Assembly: GCF_001874625.1 (NCBI RefSeq)
Contig: NZ_CP017671.1
Location: forward strand, 4,092,001 to 4,156,000
DNA: 64,000 bases
Reading direction: 5' to 3'
Source of the DNA: Providencia rettgeri
Lineage (GTDB): Bacteria > Pseudomonadota > Gammaproteobacteria > Enterobacterales > Enterobacteriaceae
In this document: positions 1 through 10,208 of the stretch, one piece after another
How the letters are laid out: every line of letters begins with the position of its first letter
How positions within the stretch are numbered: position 1 is the stretch's first letter
The notes under the pieces: model-generated
What the model was told of the DNA's origin: nothing
What the model saw: the letters and a program-made list of their open reading frames with translations, nothing else
Databases searched by the model: none
Position numbers and translations under genes: made by a program

Positions 1-878
1 GCAGCTTCAAGTTGCGTGTGCATATCGGCGATACGCCATTGTGTCCCTTGGTATGCAGCTAATGGTTTTTTACCAATTTGACGTTCTTTGACCCAACCTA
101 AAGCACTTTCCATCGCTGCCCGAGCAATACCGAGCGAGGTTGCTGCCACTTCGACACGGCCTTTATCTAGTACTTCCATTGCCGTATGGAACCCTTTATT
201 TTCCTCACCTAATAAGGCAGATTCAGGTAGCCAACAATTTAAAGCTAATTCATAAATCGTACTGCCACGTAGCCCCATGGTTTTCTCTGGCTGTGAAAAG
301 GCTACGCCTTCTGTGCCTTTTGGGATCATAAAAGCGCTGATCCCGCGGGCTCCTGCCTCAACATCTGTTTTGGCATACAACACGATAAAATCGGCTTCTT
401 TAGCATTGGTAATATAGTGTTTGTTACCTCGGATACGCCAGCCGCTGTTTTCACGTGTAGCGACTGTTCGCATATCGGCTGGGTTAGAGCCAGCAGCTGG
501 TTCTGTTAAACCGAATGCTCCTAACATTTCACCTGTTGCCGCTTTCGGTAGCCAATATGCTTTTTGTTCTTCCGTTCCCCCCACTAAAATTGAATCTGTT
601 GCTAGGAAATGGGCTGTTAATGCAGATGAGGTAGATGCACAAGCTGCCGCCACAGCCTCAACAACCCTACTCATCGCAATACTACCAATACCAAAACCAC
701 CATACTGTTCAGGTAAATTAATCCCCCAGCACCCCATTTCTCCCAACGCTTGTAGACTTTCAGCACAGAACGTTTCGGTTTCATCATAACGTTGTGCATT
801 AGGTTGCAAAATGTCGTGACATACTTTTTCTACTGCATCAACAATTGCCTGTTCAGTTTCATTAATTTCAAAGCTCAT
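1..878 (-). CDS. Acyl-CoA dehydrogenase (C-terminus beyond the window edge)
   Basis: Flavoprotein of the acyl-CoA dehydrogenase family, expected to desaturate an acyl-CoA at the alpha-beta position and pass electrons to ETF. The start (MSFEINETEQ) is visible and about 292 residues can be read before the window ends. The N-terminal helical domain and the middle beta domain are present, including the FAD-contacting stretch GAFGLTEPAAGSN. The catalytic glutamate of most family members lies in the missing C-terminal part. Its ATG overlaps the stop of the upstream CoA-transferase gene by 4 bases (ATGA), so the two are co-translated. The pairing of a CoA-transferase with a dehydrogenase resembles carnitine-type activation modules, but the neighbouring hutU points to an imidazole substrate. 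The substrate is inference; the family is certain. Confidence 0.9.
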   Translation of the reverse strand, partial: MSFEINETEQAIVDAVEKVCHDILQPNAQRYDETETFCAESLQALGEMGCWGINLPEQYGGFGIGSIAMSRVVEAVAAACASTSSALTAHFLATDSILVGGTEEQKAYWLPKAATGEMLGAFGLTEPAAGSNPADMRTVATRENSGWRIRGNKHYITNAKEADFIVLYAKTDVEAGARGISAFMIPKGTEGVAFSQPEKTMGLRGSTIYELALNCWLPESALLGEENKGFHTAMEVLDKGRVEVAATSLGIARAAMESALGWVKERQIGKKPLAAYQGTQWRIADMHTQLEA

Positions 879-2059
879 AACATTGTCTCCGCATTTTTAG
901 TTGTTGTTTTCGCTGGCTTATAAATAGCATTTGCCTCACCTAATACAGGGGCTCGTAATGTTGAATGTGGCTTATTACCATTGAAAAAAACGGGCTGAGA
1001 AATCAACGGGGTACCACCATCATTTAAATAAGTGAGTACTTGACGTACTTGTGCATGCTCGCTCTGTGTTGCTTGCTGTAAATCATGGATTGGTGAAGCC
1101 GGTACCCCTGCGTTTAACAATAAATCACACACTTCTTCAACGGTTTTTTGGCAAGTCCAGCTTTCGATCTCTTTTCTTAAATCCGCTTGGTGTTGCGTTC
1201 TAGTGGGGTCATCAAAATAACGGGGGTCTTGACAAAGCTCAGTTTTCCCCATGCACTCGCAGAAACGTTGAAATAGTTTTTCACTGGCAATCGCTATTAC
1301 CACTAAACCATCTTTTGCATGGTAAGTATCAAATGGCGTAGAAACAGGATGGCGATTCCCAACTAAATTTGGTGCTTTATTATGAGCAAATAAGTTTGAA
1401 AGCCCGGTTAATTGCATACTCAGTAACACATCAACCATAGCAACATCAATGTATTGTGCCGCCTCATTGTGTCGTTCTCGGGCAAATAACGCGCTGCTGA
1501 TCGCCCATGAAGCAAACATACCAGCACAGACATCTCCGATAGATTCGCCACTACGCGTTGGCCCCGTTTCAGGGAACCCTGTGACACTCATTAAACCTGA
1601 CATCGCTTGTGCCACAATGTCATACGCGGGGTAACTTGCTAATGGGCTGTTTTGACCAAACCCTGAAATACTGGCATAGATTAATTTAGGGTTATGATTT
1701 TTTAAGCTATCAAAATCAATACCGAGCCTTTTAGTGACACCGGGGCGGAAGTTTTCAACAACAACATCGCTTTCTTTAACTAATCGAAAAAGAATAGCGC
1801 GGTCTTCATCCGCTTTAAGATCCAGCTCAATGCTACGTTTCCCACGATTAATTAAGCCGTAATAAACGCTTTCACCATCAATAAAAGGCCCTAAATGGCG
1901 GCTATCATCACCATGATTAGGCACTTCAATTTTAATGACTTCAGCACCAAGATCAGCCATCATACCGGTGCAATAAGGACCCGCTAATACACGGCTTAAA
2001 TCGATCACTTTGATCCCTGCCAGTGGCCCTTGTTTTTTCTGAATTGATGCAGCATTCAT
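875..2059 (-). CDS. Class III (CaiB/BaiF family) CoA-transferase
   Basis: Predicted to move CoA between an acyl-CoA donor and a free carboxylate. Family hallmarks are visible: the N-terminal KVIDLSRVLAGPYCTGMMADLGAEVIKIE segment is split here as VIDLSRVLAGPYC and GAEVIKIE, and the PAYDIVAQAMSG motif carries the aspartate used as nucleophile in this family. The start was set at MNAASIQ because AAGGAA lies 8 bases upstream; an in-frame ATG 51 bases earlier lacks a good site. It lies between hutU (57-base gap) and the acyl-CoA dehydrogenase (4-base overlap), so it is the middle gene of one operon. A CoA-transferase next to urocanase is unusual. Activation of an imidazole acid such as imidazole propionate is possible but unproven. 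Confidence 0.88.
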   Translation of the reverse strand: MNAASIQKKQGPLAGIKVIDLSRVLAGPYCTGMMADLGAEVIKIEVPNHGDDSRHLGPFIDGESVYYGLINRGKRSIELDLKADEDRAILFRLVKESDVVVENFRPGVTKRLGIDFDSLKNHNPKLIYASISGFGQNSPLASYPAYDIVAQAMSGLMSVTGFPETGPTRSGESIGDVCAGMFASWAISSALFARERHNEAAQYIDVAMVDVLLSMQLTGLSNLFAHNKAPNLVGNRHPVSTPFDTYHAKDGLVVIAIASEKLFQRFCECMGKTELCQDPRYFDDPTRTQHQADLRKEIESWTCQKTVEEVCDLLLNAGVPASPIHDLQQATQSEHAQVRQVLTYLNDGGTPLISQPVFFNGNKPHSTLRAPVLGEANAIYKPAKTTTKNAETML

Positions 2060-2116
2060 ACTGAATTCCTTATTATTCCAGAATGTTGCCGGCTCAACAG
2101 TCGCCGGCAAACAACA

Positions 2117-3784
2117 TTACTTAACCATTGGCAAATTAAGCCCTTGCTGTTTGGCGCAGTTAATTGCAATGTCATAACCTGCATCCGCATGGCGCATAAC
2201 CCCCGTTGCTGGGTCATTATGTAAGACACGAGCTAAACGCTTATCGGCAGCATCTGTTCCATCACAGACAATGACTACGCCTGAATGCTGAGAAAAGCCC
2301 ATACCCACACCACCACCATGGTGTAAGCTAACCCATGTAGCGCCTCCCGCAGTATTTAATAATGCGTTCAATAGCGGCCAGTCAGAAACGGCATCAGAAC
2401 CATCTTTCATTGATTCTGTTTCACGGTGCGGGCTTGCCACTGAACCTGAATCTAAATGATCACGCCCAATCACAATAGGTCCTTTTAATTCGCCACTTTT
2501 CACCATTTCATTAAAAGCTCGGCCTAACCTTTCTCTATCTTTTAACCCTACCCAACAGATGCGTGCTGGTAGGCCTTGAAAAGCAATGCGCTCACGGGCC
2601 ATGTCTAGCCAATTATGTAAGTGCTTGTCGTCAGGCAATAACTCTTTGACTTTTTGATCGGTTTTATAAATATCTTCGGGGTCTCCCGATAAAGCGACCC
2701 AACGGAATGGACCGATCCCTTCACAAAATAATGGTCGAATATAAGCAGGAACAAACCCAGGAAAATCAAAGGCATTACTGATACCTTCATCCTTAGCCAT
2801 TTGTCGAATATTGTTACCATAGTCAAAAGCAGCAGAGCCACGTTTTTGCATTGTCAACATGGCATCCACTTGAACCGCCATACTTTTCTTAGCAGCTTTC
2901 GTGACCTCAGTTGGAGCGGTTTCTTGTTTTTCTCGCCATTGATTTAATGACCAGCCTTGAGGTAAATAGCCATGAACAGGGTCATGAGCACTCGTTTGGT
3001 CAGTCACAGAATCAGGGGTTATATTGCGCTTGACTAACTCACTGTAAATATCTGCGGCGTTACCTAATAGCCCCACAGATACCGGCTTACCTGTCGCTTT
3101 TGCTTCTTCAATGTATTGCAATGCTTCATCGAGTGAAGTGGCTTTTTTATCCACATAACGGGTTCTTAAACGGAAGTCGATACGGCTTTCATCACATTCA
3201 ACCGCAATCATGCTAAAACCGGCCATCGTCGCGGCTAAAGGTTGCGCTCCTCCCATTCCACCGAGACCTCCCGTTAAAATCCAACGACCCGCAGCATTGC
3301 CATCAAAATGTTGTTTTGCAAGTGAAACAAAAGTCTCATAGGTACCTTGAACTATCCCCTGAGAACCAATATAGATCCATGAACCCGCGGTCATCTGCCC
3401 ATACATCATCAAACCTTTGCGATCTAACTCATTAAAGTGCTCCCAATTCGCCCAATGTGGAACAATATTTGAGTTGGCAATTAGTACACGTGGAGCATCT
3501 GGATGAGTAGGAAATACTCCGACAGGTTTACCTGACTGAACTAACAAGGTTTGGTCGTCTTCCAATGTTTTTAATACTTCTAAAATTTTGTCATAACATT
3601 CCCAATCACGGGCTGCACGACCGATACCACCATAAACCACTAAGCTTTGAGGGTGCTCAGCAACATCGGGGTCTAAATTATTTTGGATCATCCGGTACGC
3701 GGCTTCAGTCAGCCAGCTTTTACAGGCTTTTTCACTGCCTCGTGGAGCGCGGATCACTCGAGTTAAGTCTGTACGGTTTTGCAT
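2117..3784 (-). CDS. hutU: Urocanate hydratase (urocanase)
   Basis: Converts urocanate to 4-imidazolone-5-propionate, the second step of histidine degradation, using tightly bound NAD+. At 555 residues it has the normal length. Visible family motifs are the glycine-rich NAD-binding stretch [13 protein letters not shown], the conserved [11 protein letters not shown] block and the C-terminal [14 protein letters not shown] segment. The start at MQNRTDL was chosen because AGGGGA lies about 7 bases upstream; an ATG 18 bases earlier is possible. It is the first gene of a minus-strand operon with a CoA-transferase and an acyl-CoA dehydrogenase. hutH, hutI, hutG and hutC are not in the window. Three HutC-like sites lie 200-330 bases upstream. 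Confidence 0.96.
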   Translation of the reverse strand: MQNRTDLTRVIRAPRGSEKACKSWLTEAAYRMIQNNLDPDVAEHPQSLVVYGGIGRAARDWECYDKILEVLKTLEDDQTLLVQSGKPVGVFPTHPDAPRVLIANSNIVPHWANWEHFNELDRKGLMMYGQMTAGSWIYIGSQGIVQGTYETFVSLAKQHFDGNAAGRWILTGGLGGMGGAQPLAATMAGFSMIAVECDESRIDFRLRTRYVDKKATSLDEALQYIEEAKATGKPVSVGLLGNAADIYSELVKRNITPDSVTDQTSAHDPVHGYLPQGWSLNQWREKQETAPTEVTKAAKKSMAVQVDAMLTMQKRGSAAFDYGNNIRQMAKDEGISNAFDFPGFVPAYIRPLFCEGIGPFRWVALSGDPEDIYKTDQKVKELLPDDKHLHNWLDMARERIAFQGLPARICWVGLKDRERLGRAFNEMVKSGELKGPIVIGRDHLDSGSVASPHRETESMKDGSDAVSDWPLLNALLNTAGGATWVSLHHGGGVGMGFSQHSGVVIVCDGTDAADKRLARVLHNDPATGVMRHADAGYDIAINCAKQQGLNLPMVK

Positions 3785-3980
3785 GGTTGTATCCCCTATC
3801 ATCCATTTTCAATTAACTTTAAATTAACAATTTTCTACGGTGATAATCTACGAGATACCTTGTTAGCGACAATTCACCTTTATTTTCAGGTCAGTTAACT
3901 GATTTAAAATCAATACATTAAATCAATATCAACGTGCTCGAGACTATCTATTCATTGAAATCATTTATCTTGCATTCAAA

Positions 3981-4113
3981 TATATATACATTTAATTCAC
4001 AAAGTATATACATTTAAATTTGAATTTTTATACGAACAGTGGAAAAAGGGGAGTCAGAAAAGTTATACAACAACAAGTAGCTCTCTGTTTCTATGGAAAA
4101 AGTTGTATATACA
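3981..4113. promoter_or_regulatory. Three HutC-like operator sites upstream of hutU
   Basis: The 13-mer TATATACATTTAA occurs three times, at 3983, 4005 and 4106. Each copy sits in a 10-mer close to TGTATATACA: the copy at 4104-4113 is exact, and those at 3981-3990 and 4003-4012 have one mismatch each. From established work, HutC (GntR family) recognises TGTA-N2-TACA in Pseudomonas and a similar site in enterics. The first two sites are 22 bases apart, about two helical turns. The match and the adjacent hutU make HutC control likely, though no hutC gene is in view. Confidence 0.6.
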
Positions 4114-4295
4114 TTTAATTTTATACATAGAAACAAGCAAATAGCTGAAATGGGAGATACTTCACATTCCGTAAAAATAGAAAAATGAACAGATAACACG
4201 GCTAGAACTCACTCTAATGAAATAAGCTCTTCACAAAACAGGTCACTTATAAAAGATAAATACCAAATTAATAGTTATCTATTTTTGCAATACAT

Positions 4296-4329
4296 TAAAT
4301 TTAGGGTGAGATAATCTACCCTAAATTTA
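4296..4329. promoter_or_regulatory. Perfect 12-bp inverted repeat just upstream of the orphan gene
   Basis: The arms TAAATTTAGGGT (4296-4307) and ACCCTAAATTTA (4318-4329) are exact reverse complements separated by 10 bases. The repeat ends 23 bases before the ATG of the gene at 4353. It could be an operator or an mRNA leader hairpin. No U-tract follows, so it is not a typical terminator. Confidence 0.55.
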
Positions 4330-4352
4330 AATATATTACTAAGTGACCCTTT

Positions 4353-5252
4353 ATGACTAAAATTACTAAGAATATTGTCTATTCCCTCGAAAATACTCAC
4401 TGTATAAAAAATAACAGCTCGAATAAAAAATCACTCCCAAGTTCTATTCACAGAATTAAAATAGCGTTAGGATCAATTTTAGAATCATTCAGGTTATCAA
4501 TAATAAATAAAAGAAAACAGACATTAAATAATAAAAGTAAAATAATTTCCCTTAAGCAATACTTTCAGAATCTTAGTAAATATAAAAAAGAAATTATTCA
4601 TGATAAAAATTCAACTTCAATTATATTAAAAACTAAAATAGAAAGATTTACTCCAAATAGTGATGATAAAACGACATCTACCGCTCTGGGTCACATTCTT
4701 GAATCTGATGGATTTACTTTTGATAGGGAACTATCTGATAAATTCAACAAAGATTTCAATAGAATGAATGTTTATTTACACACCCCATATCGCCAAGAAA
4801 ACACAGTAAATATTAAAGATGCAAGAGTTCTTACTGCAAAATTCGGTTCAAAAAACGCACAAATAATATCACAAATCACTCATCAAGGCTTTCTCGCCGA
4901 CCCACTCATTCGTTTACATAAAATAAACAAAGATGATAATTATATTATAGGGAATAACGCTATAGATACAATCCAAAATGATGAATCAATTGATGATATG
5001 AGAACTAGTTTTACGATTAAAGAAACAGAAAATGGCGATTGTATCATTACGGCTAATAAAAATTTTAGATATATAAATATAGCTACTAGTTTTGGTCGTG
5101 AATTGCCAAACTTATTAATCTCAGTCGAAAGAAAAACCTATTTAACTAAACGTGACGACGGCACACTTGAATTAATGAATAATAATAATGGTGTTTTAAA
5201 ACATATTAATGATAATAAAGATAAGCTTAAAATTACTATTATAAAAAAATAA
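4353..5252 (+). CDS. Orphan AT-rich protein of unknown function (effector-like composition)
   Basis: A 299-residue protein that I do not recognise. Its base composition is far more AT-rich than its neighbours, with codons dominated by AAT, AAA, ATT and ATA. The first 95 or so residues are rich in Lys, Asn and Ser and look disordered; there is no signal peptide or membrane segment. A more ordered region of mixed alpha/beta character runs from about residue 105 to the end (for example ITHQGFLADPLIRLH). It stands alone between the hut cluster and liv, on the opposite strand to both. Composition and isolation resemble horizontally acquired secreted effectors, such as type III substrates, but this is only analogy. 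The reading frame is intact over 900 bases, so it is probably real. Confidence 0.7.
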   Translation: MTKITKNIVYSLENTHCIKNNSSNKKSLPSSIHRIKIALGSILESFRLSIINKRKQTLNNKSKIISLKQYFQNLSKYKKEIIHDKNSTSIILKTKIERFTPNSDDKTTSTALGHILESDGFTFDRELSDKFNKDFNRMNVYLHTPYRQENTVNIKDARVLTAKFGSKNAQIISQITHQGFLADPLIRLHKINKDDNYIIGNNAIDTIQNDESIDDMRTSFTIKETENGDCIITANKNFRYINIATSFGRELPNLLISVERKTYLTKRDDGTLELMNNNNGVLKHINDNKDKLKITIIKK

Positions 5253-5267
5253 TACAGAAAGCATTGG

Positions 5268-5316
5268 TATTAAATACTTCGAGCTATTGCACTCCCACAG
5301 CCCGAAGTATTTAATA
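5268..5316. terminator. 14-bp inverted repeat between the orphan gene and livF
   Basis: TATTAAATACTTCG (5268-5281) and CGAAGTATTTAATA (5303-5316) form perfect 14-bp arms around a 21-base loop. It lies between two convergent genes and probably acts as a bidirectional terminator or 3'-end processing hairpin. There is no long U-tract. Confidence 0.5.
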
Positions 5317-5324
5317 TATTCTCA

Positions 5325-6026
5325 CTAACCGCCTAAATAAGCATTTCTGACAGCCTCATTGGCTAACAAGGCTTTTCCACTGTCTTCCAAGACAATACGC
5401 CCATTTTCCAGTACATACCCGCGATCAGCGAGTTTCAAAGCTTGATTAGCATTTTGCTCAACAAGGAAAATGGTCATGCCTTCTTCCCGTAGCTGTTGAA
5501 TCGTATCAAAAATTTGCATAATAATAATCGGAGCCAACCCTAGTGACGGCTCATCGAGTAACAACAATTCAGGCTGACTCATTAAAGCACGCCCTATGGC
5601 AAGCATCTGTTGTTCCCCACCTGACATCGTCCCCGAGCGTTGGTTTCGACGTTCATAGAGCCTTGGAAATAGCGTATATACTCGTTCAATACGTTCTTGA
5701 TACTCTTGGCGATTAGCGAAAAATCCCCCCATAGCGAGGTTTTCTTCTACCGTCATACGAGAAAATACACGCCGCCCTTCTGGCACTAATGCAATATCTT
5801 CACGCATAATTTTCGATGTAGGTAATTGAGTAATATCCACACCTCGGTAGATAACTTGGCCTTCAGATGCTCGAGGGTCGCCACACAAGGTGCTTAATAA
5901 GGTTGTTTTCCCTGCACCATTAGCACCAATTAGGGTCACAATTTCACCCTTTTGAATATTTAAGCTGATCCCATGCAGTGCTTGTATCTTCCCATAGTGA
6001 GTAGAAACTTTTTTAAACTCTAACAT
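5325..6026 (-). CDS. livF: Branched-chain amino acid ABC transporter ATP-binding protein LivF
   Basis: One of two cytoplasmic ATPases of the LivFGHM importer for Leu/Ile/Val. The 233 residues show Walker A (GANGAGKTTLL), the ABC signature (SGGEQQM), Walker B (LLLLDEPSLGLAP) and the H-loop region (IFLVEQN; Gln/Asn at the usual His, typical of LivF). Its start overlaps the livG stop by one base (TGATG). It is the last gene of livKHMGF, and a 14-bp inverted repeat follows its stop. It could serve a related substrate, but the length and order match E. coli liv. Confidence 0.96.
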   Translation of the reverse strand: MLEFKKVSTHYGKIQALHGISLNIQKGEIVTLIGANGAGKTTLLSTLCGDPRASEGQVIYRGVDITQLPTSKIMREDIALVPEGRRVFSRMTVEENLAMGGFFANRQEYQERIERVYTLFPRLYERRNQRSGTMSGGEQQMLAIGRALMSQPELLLLDEPSLGLAPIIIMQIFDTIQQLREEGMTIFLVEQNANQALKLADRGYVLENGRIVLEDSGKALLANEAVRNAYLGG

Positions 6027-6805
6027 CAGTAAGCTTCCCCCAAATAGGCCTTAATCACATCTGGATGTTGGCGAATTTCATTTGGTGTACCATTGGCTAA
6101 TGGCGTACCTTGATTCACAACATAAATACGGTCTGAAATCCCCATCACTAATTTCATATCATGTTCAATTAATAAGATAGAAACATTATGATGGCTGCGT
6201 AATTCAGCAATTAATTCATCTAAGTCGTTAGTTTCTTTAGGGTTAAGTCCTGCTGCGGGTTCGTCTAACATTAAAATTTCAGGGCGAGTCACCATACAGC
6301 GTGCGATCTCTAAACGTCGTTGTTGCCCATACGCTAAATTACCTGCTTGCCGATTAGCAAACGGTAATAGGTCAACTCGCTCCAACCATTTTACCGCATT
6401 ATCAAGAGCTTCTGACTCTGCACGGCGAAAACCTGGAGTCTTTAAAAGACCAGAAAAAATACCACTTTTCAAATGTTGATGTTGCGCAACAAGTAGGTTC
6501 TCAATGACAGTCATTTCTTTGAACAACCGCACGTGTTGAAAAGTTCGGATAACCCCTAAACGCGCGATAGCTTGCCCTGATAGGCCTTCAAGGTGTTTAT
6601 CATGGTATAAGATAGTGCCACTAGTCGGCTTATAAAAGCCAGTTAAGCAGTTAAAAATGGTTGTTTTCCCTGCGCCGTTAGGCCCAATTAAGGACACTAT
6701 TTCACCCTGATTAATCCCTAGTTCGACATCATTAACCGCAAGTAAGCCACCAAAACGCATGGTTAAGCCACTGACCTGTAATAAAGGGGAAGTTAATTGA
6801 CTCAT
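6026..6805 (-). CDS. livG: Branched-chain amino acid ABC transporter ATP-binding protein LivG
   Basis: Second ATPase of the Liv importer, 259 residues. Walker [12 protein letters not shown], Walker [14 protein letters not shown] and the switch histidine in ILLIEHDMK are visible. The [12 protein letters not shown] segment is the LivG-type signature. It overlaps livM by 4 bases (ATGA) and livF by one, so all four membrane-complex genes are translationally coupled. LivG with LivF forms the ATPase heterodimer under LivH/LivM. Confidence 0.96.
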   Translation of the reverse strand: MSQLTSPLLQVSGLTMRFGGLLAVNDVELGINQGEIVSLIGPNGAGKTTIFNCLTGFYKPTSGTILYHDKHLEGLSGQAIARLGVIRTFQHVRLFKEMTVIENLLVAQHQHLKSGIFSGLLKTPGFRRAESEALDNAVKWLERVDLLPFANRQAGNLAYGQQRRLEIARCMVTRPEILMLDEPAAGLNPKETNDLDELIAELRSHHNVSILLIEHDMKLVMGISDRIYVVNQGTPLANGTPNEIRQHPDVIKAYLGEAY

Positions 6806-8073
6806 GCGCCCTCCCCTTCAGGTACTTTTTTAACCTGCATTTGTCGACGTTTCATTGGTAATAAGCCTTGTGGCCGCCAAATCATCATCAATACCATCAA
6901 TGCCCCCAATAACAACATGCTGTATTGGTTAAGGTCACGCATCATTTCCCTTGATACAACTAAGATAATAGCGGCTAAAATCACCGATGTTTGCGAGCCC
7001 ATTCCCCCAAGTACAACAATAGCCAGTACAAATGCAGACTCAACAAAGGTAAATGACTCTGGGCTAATAAACCCTTGTCTTGCGGCAAATAATGTCCCCG
7101 CAAACCCCGCAAAAGCGGCACTAATAGTAAAAGCGGTTAATTTAATTCGCGTTGGACTCAAGCCTAGTGAGCGACATGCAATTTCATCTTCACGCAACGC
7201 TTCCCACGCACGGCCTAACGGCATTCGAAGCAGCCGATTAATGATAAACAGCGTCAATACAACTAGCAGTAGCGCGACAAAATAGAGAAAAATAATCCGA
7301 TCACCAGGGCTATAATCTAACCCAAAAAAGTTATGGAATGTGTCCCATCCCTCTTTTGCTGTACGGCTAAACTCAAGACCAAACAATGTAGGTTTAGGTA
7401 ACTGGCTAATCCCATTCGGCCCACCTGTGATCTCAGTATTATTGAGTAATAAAATACGCACAATTTCCCCAAAACCGAGCGTCACAATCGCAAGATAGTC
7501 ACCTCTTAATCTCAGAACAGGGAAGCCTAGTAAAAAACCGGCTAATGCCGCGGTTAACCCTGCAATCGGTAAACTTTCCCAGAAACCAAAACCATAGTAA
7601 TGATTTAATAACCCGAAAGTATAAGCGCCGATCGCATAGAAGCCTGCATAACCTAAAACCAGTAAACCAGAAAGGCCAACAACAACGTTTAACCCCAACC
7701 CTAACATCACATAAATTAGTGTTAAAGTCGCAATATCAACACTTCCACGTGAAACTAGAAATGGCCAAATAATTGCAGCAATAATGATTATGACCGCTAA
7801 GATTTTCTGTTTTGTTGTGGAACCATCAAAATCAGGAATAGACCAAGCTTTCTTAGGAACGCCTTTCCATACTTTACTTAACGTTGGGCGGACAAGCTGG
7901 TACACAAAAATGACGACAATCCCTGCAAGAATCCAATTCCAACGAACAGAATCCCCCATTGTGACAACCAGTTTTGTTCCATCAAGTGTAAGTTGCATCC
8001 CCATCATAAATAACGCCAGCACAAAAAAAGTGGCTGAGGCTACAATGGCGTTAATCCAATTTTCTTTTCTCAT
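6802..8073 (-). CDS. livM: Branched-chain amino acid ABC transporter permease LivM
   Basis: Inner-membrane permease, 423 residues against about 425 in E. coli. The N-terminus has extra hydrophobic segments (from about residues 8 to 115), which is typical of LivM, followed by the core permease domain with the EAA-like loop containing [19 protein letters not shown]. It pairs with LivH to form the channel. It overlaps livH by 4 bases upstream and livG by 4 bases downstream. Confidence 0.95.
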   Translation of the reverse strand: MRKENWINAIVASATFFVLALFMMGMQLTLDGTKLVVTMGDSVRWNWILAGIVVIFVYQLVRPTLSKVWKGVPKKAWSIPDFDGSTTKQKILAVIIIIAAIIWPFLVSRGSVDIATLTLIYVMLGLGLNVVVGLSGLLVLGYAGFYAIGAYTFGLLNHYYGFGFWESLPIAGLTAALAGFLLGFPVLRLRGDYLAIVTLGFGEIVRILLLNNTEITGGPNGISQLPKPTLFGLEFSRTAKEGWDTFHNFFGLDYSPGDRIIFLYFVALLLVVLTLFIINRLLRMPLGRAWEALREDEIACRSLGLSPTRIKLTAFTISAAFAGFAGTLFAARQGFISPESFTFVESAFVLAIVVLGGMGSQTSVILAAIILVVSREMMRDLNQYSMLLLGALMVLMMIWRPQGLLPMKRRQMQVKKVPEGEGA

Positions 8074-8996
8074 ACTTTTTCGACCTCCGGGCGTCCCAGA
8101 ATGCCGGTAGGCATGATTAATAACACACCGATTAATAAACCAAATGACACGACATCTTTGTATTCAGTGCTCAAATATGCAGAAGTCATCGCTTCAGCCA
8201 CACCAAGAATTAAACCACCTAGCATGGCGCCAGGAATACTGCCTATTCCACCTAATACTGCTGCCGTAAAGGCTTTCATCCCAGCCATAAAGCCAATATA
8301 TGGGTTAATAACACCATAAAATTGCCCTAACAAAACACCGGCTACTGCGGCCATTGCAGCGCCAATAACAAAAGTTAACGAAATGACTCGGTCGGTATTA
8401 ATGCCAAGTAAACTCGCCATTTTTAAGTCTTCAGCACAAGCGCGACAGGCTCTTCCCATCTTTGAATAACGAATAAATACGGTTAACGCCAGCATCGCTA
8501 GCAGTGTTACCACCCATATTGTTAACTGCATTTTCGTAACTGTTGCTGCAAAACCATCACTTTCACCGAGCACCCATTGCCCTGTAATTAGGCTTGGTAA
8601 CGCTAAGTCCCGTGAACCTTGTGACAAACTGACATAGTTTTGTAGAAAAATAGACATCCCGATCGCCGAGATCAATGCAATTAAACGTTTAGAATGACGT
8701 ACAGGCCGATAAGCAACACGCTCAATACTCCAACCATAAGCACTGGAAACAACGATCGCGGCAACAAATGCCGCAGCGACTAAGATCCAGCCAACGTCAA
8801 TCCCAAGCATCATTAAGCCTGCGATCACAATAAAAGAAACATAGCTGCCTATCATATACACTTCGCCATGGGCAAAGTTAATCATACCAATGATGCCGTA
8901 CACCATGGTATAACCTATAGCGATGAGTGCGTAGGTGCTGCCAAGAGTCAATCCATTAAGGAATTGCTGAATAAAATAAAGAATTTGATCTGACAT
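8070..8996 (-). CDS. livH: Branched-chain amino acid ABC transporter permease LivH
   Basis: Inner-membrane permease of 308 residues with about eight hydrophobic segments. The characteristic LivH motifs [18 protein letters not shown] and GLLLGQ-like segments are seen near residues 27-45 and 220-225. The start is supported by AAAGGA nine bases upstream. It follows livK after about 100 bases containing an intercistronic hairpin, which would let the binding protein be made in excess over the membrane parts. Confidence 0.96.
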   Translation of the reverse strand: MSDQILYFIQQFLNGLTLGSTYALIAIGYTMVYGIIGMINFAHGEVYMIGSYVSFIVIAGLMMLGIDVGWILVAAAFVAAIVVSSAYGWSIERVAYRPVRHSKRLIALISAIGMSIFLQNYVSLSQGSRDLALPSLITGQWVLGESDGFAATVTKMQLTIWVVTLLAMLALTVFIRYSKMGRACRACAEDLKMASLLGINTDRVISLTFVIGAAMAAVAGVLLGQFYGVINPYIGFMAGMKAFTAAVLGGIGSIPGAMLGGLILGVAEAMTSAYLSTEYKDVVSFGLLIGVLLIMPTGILGRPEVEKV

Positions 8997-9033
8997 AAGA
9001 CTATCCTTTCGAACTGCTTGTCCTATATAGAGA

Positions 9034-9068
9034 ACAGAAGCCGGAAGAAAGTGACTCTCTTCCGGTTC
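9034..9068 (-). terminator. Intercistronic hairpin between livK and livH
   Basis: On the minus strand GAACCGGAAGA and TCTTCCGGCTTC form a GC-containing stem around a short loop, with one G-T/mismatch position. No run of U follows, so it is more likely an attenuator or a 3' stabiliser of the livK message than a full terminator. This fits the usual excess of binding protein over permease. Confidence 0.5.
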
Positions 9069-9098
9069 TTATTCACTACTTTGGAACACGACTCGCGA

Positions 9099-10208
9099 CT
9101 ATTTTACAGAGGTGGAAGTCCCATCTTTGTGCCATTCAAATACACCAAACTCGAAACCTTTCAAGTCCCCGTTTGGCTGCCAGCTTAGCGTTCCCATTAC
9201 AGTTTCAACTGGATTTGCTTTCAAATCTTTGACTAAATCTTCAGGCTCAACACTACCTGTACGCTCCATTGCCGTAGTTAAACCTTGGATAGCAGCATAA
9301 GTTGTCCACACAAATGGCCCTGTTGGATCTTCTTTTTTCGCTTTAATTGCATCAACAATAGGTTGGTTAGTGGCAACTTGGTCATAGCGCTTTGGTAATG
9401 TGACTAGCATCCCTTCCGAAGCATCACCAGCGATATTCGATAATGACGAGTTACCAACACCTTCAGGCCCCATAAAACGGATGTTTAGACCAGATTGCTT
9501 CGCTTGGCGTAAAATTTGCCCCATTTCTGGGTAATAACCACCGAAGTAAACAAAATCTACGTTTTCTTTTTTCAGCTTCGCCACTAATGCTGAAAAATCT
9601 TTGTCACCAGCGGTAACCCCTTCAAACATCACTTCTTTTACACCAGCTTTATTGAGGTTTTCACGAACAGAGCGCGCTAAACCTTCACCATACTGCTGTT
9701 TATCGTGTACCACAGCGATACGAGTTGGCTTAACCTCATCTAAAATATATTTAACTGCGGTAGGCCCTTGGTCAGAGTCTAAACCCGTCGTACGCAATAC
9801 CATTTGGTAACCACGGGTAGTGAGGTCGGCGTTCGTTGCCGCAGGGGTGATCATAATCACGCCTTCATCTTCATAGATATCCGATGCAGGCTGAGTAGAA
9901 GAAGAGCACAGATGACCAATAACATGGCGAATACCATCATTGATTACTTTATTGGCAACTGCAACTGCTTGCTTCGGGTCACAAGCATCATCGTATTCAA
10001 CTGCAACTAGTGTATTACCATTAATGCCACCTTTTGCATTAATATCTGCAATAGCTTGACGCGCTCCTGTAAATTCCATATCACCATATTGAGCCACTGG
10101 CCCTGACATTGCGCCAACAACCGCAATTTTAATTTCCTTTGCCCATCCCGCAGAGCTGAATGCCATCGCGATACAGCCCGCTAATAATGCTTTATTCATA
10201 TTCTTCAT
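9099..10208 (-). CDS. livK: Leucine/branched-chain amino acid periplasmic binding protein
   Basis: Periplasmic substrate-binding protein feeding LivHMGF. The protein is 369 residues when started at MKNMNKALL, identical in length to E. coli LivK. A signal peptide is clear, with cleavage expected after SSAGWA before KEIKIAVVG. Mature features include [13 protein letters not shown] and the [15 protein letters not shown] ligand-binding loop. A longer open frame begins 90 bases upstream, but GGGGACG lies just before the chosen ATG. Only one binding protein gene is present here; E. coli has both livJ and livK flanking panM. Lrp/leucine regulation is expected from the family. Confidence 0.94.
   Translation of the reverse strand: MKNMNKALLAGCIAMAFSSAGWAKEIKIAVVGAMSGPVAQYGDMEFTGARQAIADINAKGGINGNTLVAVEYDDACDPKQAVAVANKVINDGIRHVIGHLCSSSTQPASDIYEDEGVIMITPAATNADLTTRGYQMVLRTTGLDSDQGPTAVKYILDEVKPTRIAVVHDKQQYGEGLARSVRENLNKAGVKEVMFEGVTAGDKDFSALVAKLKKENVDFVYFGGYYPEMGQILRQAKQSGLNIRFMGPEGVGNSSLSNIAGDASEGMLVTLPKRYDQVATNQPIVDAIKAKKEDPTGPFVWTTYAAIQGLTTAMERTGSVEPEDLVKDLKANPVETVMGTLSWQPNGDLKGFEFGVFEWHKDGTSTSVK

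Noticed and set aside
421..789. Plus-strand 122-codon frame at the left edge
   Set aside because: It lies opposite the acyl-CoA dehydrogenase gene and is a codon-bias shadow.
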